Both the position numbers and the translations under genes were made by a program. DNA of 64,000 nt from positions 8,252,501-8,316,500 of the forward strand of contig NZ_MEHJ01000001.1 in the NCBI RefSeq assembly GCF_001746415.1. The letters run 5' to 3'. The number at the start of each line of letters is the position of its first letter. Within the stretch, counting starts at the first letter, position 1. The notes under the pieces are model-generated. The model was given only the letters and a program-made list of their open reading frames with translations, had not been told where the DNA came from and ran no database searches. This document shows positions 59,555-64,000 of this stretch, in pieces. This DNA is from Streptomyces agglomeratus (lineage in GTDB: Bacteria > Actinomycetota > Actinomycetes > Streptomycetales > Streptomycetaceae).

Positions 59555-60975
59555 GTTGTTAGGCGGCCCGGGAGGGCCGGGTGTGGCTTATGGTTCTCTG
59601 CCTTCAGTGGCTTCCGAGGAGTGGCCGCCCGGCTCTCCGGGGCGCCCTGGCTGCTGATTGAGATGTGCGCTTCGGTCGCTTTTTACGGAGATGACAGCGG
59701 GGTGTTCCTCGGGCCGACGGCATGCTGTTCGGAGCGAGGAGGGGCGAGTGAGCGAGCGACGGGACCATGCCTGGGCCGGCATCGACGCGGGCAAGGGGCA
59801 TCACTGGGCGGCGGCGGTCGATGAGACCGGTGCGACGCTGTGGTCGAAGAAGGTCGACAACGACGAGTCGGCGATCCTGACCGCCATGGGCGAGATCCTG
59901 GACCTGGCCGACGAGGTCCACTGGGCGGTGGACATCTCCGGCACGTCCTCCGCACTCCTGCTGGCCCTGCTCGCGGCCCACGGCCAGCAGGCCGTCTACG
60001 TGCCCGGCCGCACGGTCAACCGCATGTCGGGCGCTTACCGGGGCGAGGCGAAGACCGACGCTCGCGACGCCTACGTCATCGCCGAAACCGCCCGCAACCG
60101 CCGGGACTTCGCGGCGATCGACGTGCCGGCCCAGCTGGCCGCCGACCTCGCACTGCTGACCGCTCACCGCTCCGACCTGGTGGCCGACCGAGTCCGGATG
60201 ATCAACCGTCTTCGCGACACGCTGACTGGCGTCTTCCCCGCGCTGGAGCGGGCCTTCGACTACAGCTCGCAGAAGGGCGCGCTGGTCCTGCTGACGGGCT
60301 ACCAGACGCCCGCCGCGATCCGCGGTCGCGGCCGGGCAAGGCTGACGGCCTGGCTGGCCAACCGCAGCGTGCGCGGCGCCGACGCGGTCGCAGCGACCGC
60401 CTTGGAGGCGGCCCAGGCCCAGCAGACTGCGCTGCCCGGCGAGAACGTCGCCGCTCAGATCGTGGCCGACCTGGCGGGGCACATCCTGGCCCTGGACGAC
60501 CGGCTGAAGCGGATCGACCAGCAGATCCGCGAGACGTTCCGAAGCCATCCGCAGGCGGAGATCATCGAGTCCCTGCCCGGCATGGGACCGATCCTCGGCG
60601 CCGAGTTCGTCGTCGCCGCCGGCGATCTCACGGCCTACGCCGACGCCGGGCATCTCGCCTCGGCGGCCGGGCTGGTGCCCGTCCCGCGCGACTCCGGCCG
60701 CCGGACCGGCAACATGCACCGGCCAAAGCGCTACAGCCGCCGCCTGCGCAGGGTGTTCTACATGTCCGCACAGACCAGCATGATGCGCGAGGGGCCGAAC
60801 CGGGACTTCTACCTCAAGAAGCGCGGCGAGGGTTGCAAACACGTACAAGCCGTCATCGCCCTGGCCCGGCGCCGGGCCAGCGTCCTGTGGGCTCTCCTGC
60901 GCGACAACCGGGTCTTCACCCCGAGCTGCCAGTCGCGCAAGCGGCTTGACTTCATCATTGAGACTCCCCGTGAGC
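59555..60975. mobile_element. IS110-family element
   Basis: A transposase gene of the IS110 family with about 190 bp of non-coding sequence on its 5' side and a short 3' tail containing TTCATCATTGAGACTCC, which is usual in Streptomyces IS110-type copies. Exact ends cannot be fixed because this family lacks conventional inverted repeats. The 5' non-coding part is where IS110-group elements encode their bridge RNA. Confidence 0.6.
59748..60949 (+). CDS. IS110-family transposase (frameshift near C-terminus)
   Basis: About 400 residues from GTG 59748 after GAGGAGGGG. The N-terminal DEDD RuvC-like domain has AWAGIDAGKGHHWAAAVDE and GEAKTDARDAYVIAETAR. The C-terminal transposase_20 region has IIESLPGMGPILGAEFVVAA and ASAAGLVPVPRDSGRRTGN. 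At the CCCC run 60919-60922 the main frame departs and runs into the element's end. One base earlier or later the usual ending PELPVAQAA and TGA at 60947 appears. A one-base sequencing error or a real deletion explains this; only about nine C-terminal residues are affected. Confidence 0.85.
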
Positions 60976-61711
60976 CCGGCATGGCAGAGGGCGCGAGGGG
61001 CACACCCGTCGCCAGGCAGGAAGAGGGGGCGAGAGCCCTGAGGGGCAGGGCCTCGCAACGCGGATCCGTGGGGGGCGGATATGTACACACGCGTCGCAGG
61101 AACCAGCGACCAGCACGCATCTGGGTCACTGTTTCCCGGAATGCCCTGTCTCCGAGCCGCGTGGGTCCCGGCTTGCTGGGGGCGTGTCTTGTGGGCATCC
61201 GGGTTACCCGGCTCTGGGGTGGGGCGGCTTGGGGTGGGGGCCCCGCTCCGTTGGGGCCCCCACAGCGCGCAATCCGAAATCCGCGAATGGCACGCTTCGA
61301 CCGGCTCAACATCGAGGGTGGGTCCCGGGTTACGGGCCGGTCGGGTGAAGCGTGGTGGGCGGCGCCGTTTCGGTCGGGGCAGGGTCGTTGGGGGTGGGGC
61401 ATGCTGACGAGCAGGTGCCTGTGGTGGCGCCGGCAGGCCAGCGTGGTGCGGGGCCATCCCTCCACCCTCCGTCCTCGCACCACGCTGTACGGGCCGGTGC
61501 TCCCGTACCACGGCTGCATCCGGATGATGTGGGCGCTTTGGGCACCGTGATGTCTTGGCGGGTCGAGGGTGGGCAAGTACGAAGGCCCGGTGAGCCGGCC
61601 CCGGTAGGCGGAGAACCCCGGGTCGGCCACGTTGAGAAGCAGAGCATCGTGCGGACGCTGTTCGCCTTGGGTGCTCGCGGTGTGGGGCAGCGGGCAGTTC
61701 GGCACGAGGAG
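60976..61711. other. intergenic stretch, no gene recognised
   Basis: No convincing gene in 730 bp. A strong hairpin with 11-bp arms (GTGGGGGCCCC, 61234-61244 and 61253-61263, 8-nt loop) may be a terminator. Frames on both strands are Pro/Thr/Arg-rich shadows without starts. Confidence 0.4.
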
Positions 61712-62890
61712 TTATTCGAGGACGGCGAGGTGGTCGGCGGAGGCGCCGCGCCATTCGATCAGGAAGATGGTTGCGTCGTCGCTGGTGCGTTGGCCGCGTT
61801 CTTGTTTGAGGGCGCGGGAGAGAAACAGAGCTGCGGCGCGGATTTCTTGGTCCGGGTGTGCGTTGATGCAGCGGATGAGGCGTTCTTCGCCGAAGGGTTC
61901 GCCGTCGGCGTCGCGTTCCTCGATGATGCCGTCGGTGTAGCAGAGAACCCGGTCGCCGCGCTGGAGTTGGTACTGGGTGATCGTAGGGAGTTCGCCGCCG
62001 AAGCCGACCGGCAGGGTGGTGGGGCCTTCCAGCTGCCGGGCGACCTCATGGTTGCGGATCAGTATCGGTGCGGGATGGCCGGCGTTGACCCACTGCAGGC
62101 GGCCGGTGATGACGTCCAGGTCCATCATCTGCGCGGTGACAAAATGATCGGGCCCGAACTGCTCGGCGATGGCCCGGTCCATGAACGCGTACTTCTGGGC
62201 CAGGTCGATGCCGGAGCGTCTGGCGTGGCGATAGGCGCCGACGGCGACGGTCGCCATGGTGGCGGCGTCCAGCCCATGGCCCATCGCGTCGATGACGGCC
62301 GCGTGCAGGATGTTGTCGTTGAGGGCGTAGTCGAAGCTGTCGCCGGCGATGTTGTAGGCGGGTTCGAGGGCCCCGGACACGGCGACCTGCGGTACGGACA
62401 TCGTCAATGGCGGCAGCAGGGACCACTGCATCTCCGCGGCCACGCTCATCGGTTCGCGGCGCCGGGCCTGGAAGAACCGGTCGGTATACGCGTGCTTGGT
62501 GACCAGCATGTCGGCGACCAGGCCGGCGAGTCTGCGCAGCAGGCGCCGGTCGTCGTCATCGACGGTGTCCAGGGTGAGGGCCATGACGCCCACCTCGTCG
62601 CTGCCGTCCAGCAACGGCAGATACACCCGCACGCCGTCGGCCTGCCGCACCTCGACAGCGGTGGCACGCAGGAAGGCGGTCCCGGCCGGCGAATCAGCGA
62701 TCACCTCGGGCTCACCCACGATCAGCCTCTTGCCCGGCAGCGGCACGAGCAGTTCCTGCGCATAGTCCTGCAGAAGGATCGAGACCCCGCGGCCACCCAC
62801 CATGGCCACTTCCTCCGCGATCAGCGGAGCGATCAACTGCGGCGGCATCTCGTGCGCCCGATCCAGCAACACCCCCAAATAGCCGCTCAC
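61712..62890 (-). CDS. GAF/PP2C (SpoIIE-type) serine phosphatase
   Basis: A 392-residue protein from GTG 62890 after GGAGGGG. Residues 10-150 form a GAF-like sensor domain (PLIAEEVAMVGGRGVSILLQ, YLPLLDGSDEVGVMALTLD). Residues 170-390 form a SpoIIE-type PP2C domain with GALEPAYNIAGDSFDYALND, VIDAMGHGLDAATMA, WVNAGHPAPILI and SDDATIFLIEW, giving the metal-binding Asp set. These phosphatases dephosphorylate anti-sigma-factor antagonists and control stress sigma factors in Streptomyces. No anti-sigma gene is adjacent in the window. Confidence 0.88.
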   Translation of the reverse strand: MSGYLGVLLDRAHEMPPQLIAPLIAEEVAMVGGRGVSILLQDYAQELLVPLPGKRLIVGEPEVIADSPAGTAFLRATAVEVRQADGVRVYLPLLDGSDEVGVMALTLDTVDDDDRRLLRRLAGLVADMLVTKHAYTDRFFQARRREPMSVAAEMQWSLLPPLTMSVPQVAVSGALEPAYNIAGDSFDYALNDNILHAAVIDAMGHGLDAATMATVAVGAYRHARRSGIDLAQKYAFMDRAIAEQFGPDHFVTAQMMDLDVITGRLQWVNAGHPAPILIRNHEVARQLEGPTTLPVGFGGELPTITQYQLQRGDRVLCYTDGIIEERDADGEPFGEERLIRCINAHPDQEIRAAALFLSRALKQERGQRTSDDATIFLIEWRGASADHLAVLE

Positions 62891-63435
62891 CGAACCCCTC
62901 CGACCGATCCACCCCGCGATGATCAGCCCACCGCTCACCGTCCGCCACAACCGCTCCCTCTGGCGTGCCCGTGGGCTGCCGATCACCTGTCCGAGGCATC
63001 CATGGTCCTCGCGCCCCAGAAGCTGGCATCAAACGATCATCACCCGCCGGCTCCCGACACGCAGACCGCACGGGCTCTTGTTACTGATGTATCCCTCTGA
63101 CGGCCGCAGGCGGGACCGGGAAAGACTCGGCGAGCCGTTCACTCGCTGGTCCGAAGACGGCAACGGGTACGAGGGAGAACGCCCCGAGGACATCAAAGTC
63201 CTGCCAGGCCCGCAGCAGGGCTGTCACCCCGGGTCCCCGGCATTCTCCTCGGAGGACCGGGCCCGGAGTCGGTCTGGCGCCGTCAACGGGCGCTGCGGTC
63301 CGGAGAGTGAGCTCATTGGGTGAGTGAGCGGCATGGCAGCCGCAGTCCTCGGTTTTCACTGCTCATGCTCCTGATATGTGCTGATTGCGTCCCGGGTCGT
63401 GGCGCACCGCGTCAACGGATCCAAAGGAGACTGCT
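62891..63435. other. divergent intergenic region
   Basis: It lies between the divergently oriented phosphatase and secreted-protein genes and presumably holds both promoters. No gene is recognised. I see no confident -10/-35 pair or operator. Confidence 0.35.
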
Positions 63436-63819
63436 GTGCTCAATTCCGTGAAAACCACACTGGCGCTGACCGTCGGAGGCCTGGCGTTGGGGCTGCTCGG
63501 CGCCGCCACTCCGGCAACTGCGGCCGACCAGATCGGGACCCCAGTTGCCGGTGCCACGGCGGATCAGGCAAGTGGGGCGGCGGCCTATACCAAGTACGGC
63601 AGGGTCATCGCGAGTACCGGAGTCAAGATCCGCAGCAGGGCAACCACTTACTCCGGGGTGCTGGGCAGCTTCCATTCAGGGGCCAAGATCGCCCTGGCCT
63701 GCAAGGTGTACGGCCAAAACGTCGACGGCAACCACATCTGGTACAAGCTGGACCACCGCAGCGGCTGGGTCACCGCCCGCTACGTCAAGAACCTGGACTA
63801 CATCCCGTGGTGCCGCTGA
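63436..63819 (+). CDS. secreted SH3-like domain protein
   Basis: A 127-residue protein from GTG 63436 after AAAGGAGA. Residues 1-32 are a signal peptide (LNSVKTTLALTVGGLALGLL, ending ATPATA). The mature part (about residues 50-127) is one bacterial SH3 domain: KYGRVIASTGVKIRSRATTY, GSFHSGAKIALACKVYGQNV and WYKLDHRSGWVTARYVKNLD, with a Cys pair. Such domains bind cell-wall peptides or act as extracellular adaptors. It is a stand-alone gene. Confidence 0.82.
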   Translation: MLNSVKTTLALTVGGLALGLLGAATPATAADQIGTPVAGATADQASGAAAYTKYGRVIASTGVKIRSRATTYSGVLGSFHSGAKIALACKVYGQNVDGNHIWYKLDHRSGWVTARYVKNLDYIPWCR

Positions 63820-64000
63820 CCCGCACACGGTGGGCCAGGCGTCGCTGACCAAGAGCTGAGCGCTGCCCATGCGCCGCAAGGCCGTGACGAGGTGTGTCTC
63901 GGGAGCCTCGAATCCCTGCACAGGTAGGGGCCCATGGCCTGCCGGCGCGCGGGCGGGCCGCCGAGGGGCGCCTGCTTACGTCTGGTTGTACCCGGCCATG
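63820..64000. other. sequence to the end of the window
   Basis: No feature is recognised in the last 180 bp. It may hold the terminator of the SH3-like gene. Confidence 0.3.

Noticed and set aside
1..64000. tRNA genes as integration sites and att repeats
   Set aside because: I looked for T-loop-like GGTTCGAATCC patterns and flanking direct repeats around the plasmid-type block and found none that would fold as a tRNA. The window may not include the true ends.
63820..64000. Telomere-like terminal palindromes
   Set aside because: Neither window end shows the dense series of small palindromes seen at Streptomyces telomeres, so I do not claim a replicon end here.

Overview
The window comes from a very GC-rich actinomycete, most likely Streptomyces. 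Third codon positions are strongly G/C, GTG starts are common, and the families are typical of that genus: XRE/DUF5753 regulators, DUF6461, SpoIIE-type phosphatases, and IS110, IS256, IS5 and IS3 elements. No rRNA, tRNA or housekeeping operon is visible. The content is accessory and looks like a conjugative plasmid, perhaps a linear plasmid or its integrated relative, bordered by defence-like and transposon-rich DNA.

Bases 1-12,714 form a conflict or regulated-proteolysis island. A decayed CHAT protease tail and a caspase-like gene with a premature stop lie first. They are followed by an ADP-ribosylglycohydrolase fused to a cysteine phosphatase and a protein built of repeated DNA-binding modules. 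The island ends with a tightly coupled minus-strand operon: an XRE/P-loop/TPR protein, an intact CHAT protease and an alpha/beta-hydrolase. Bases 13,000-16,000 hold a complete IS5-type element with a passenger gene, two small genes and the end of a second related element. That end abuts a truncated Gp88-like gene, which marks the left edge of plasmid-type DNA.

Bases 16,000-53,900 read almost entirely leftward and look like a conjugative plasmid. A DNA-binding, Rep-like gene (49.1-50.7 kb) is surrounded by non-coding repeats: a diverged tandem pair of about 1-kb modules, about twenty copies of GGTCAAGGGG, a 7 x 12-bp array and hairpin repeats. A type IV secretion operon follows (VirB8/TcpC-like, TcpE-like, VirB4-like ATPase, VirB6-like membrane protein, and a transglycosylase/NlpC/M23 wall enzyme). 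After a 5.4-kb insertion come a VirD4-like coupling ATPase, a replication-relaxation protein, a ParB-like protein and a DUF4417 protein. Next are two very large proteins that share an identical-looking N-terminal leader, one with a kinase-like and one with an ADP-ribosyltransferase-like C-terminus.

Two repeated cis-elements tie the window together. One is a 15-bp palindrome plus GGTGTGAC at fixed spacing, placed upstream of four plasmid operons, which suggests a common regulator. The other is a 29-bp promoter-like box occurring four times, both in and outside the plasmid block.

Bases 54,000-64,000 are again mosaic: an IS3 relic, a TnpB-like protein that appears to lack one RuvC catalytic Asp and whose promoter and first codons are an inverted copy of those of the adjacent XRE/DUF5753 gene, an APH(6)-like kinase, an IS110 element, a GAF-PP2C phosphatase and a secreted SH3-like protein. 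Several frame breaks fall in homopolymer runs (about 21,245 and 60,920) and could be sequencing errors rather than real lesions.
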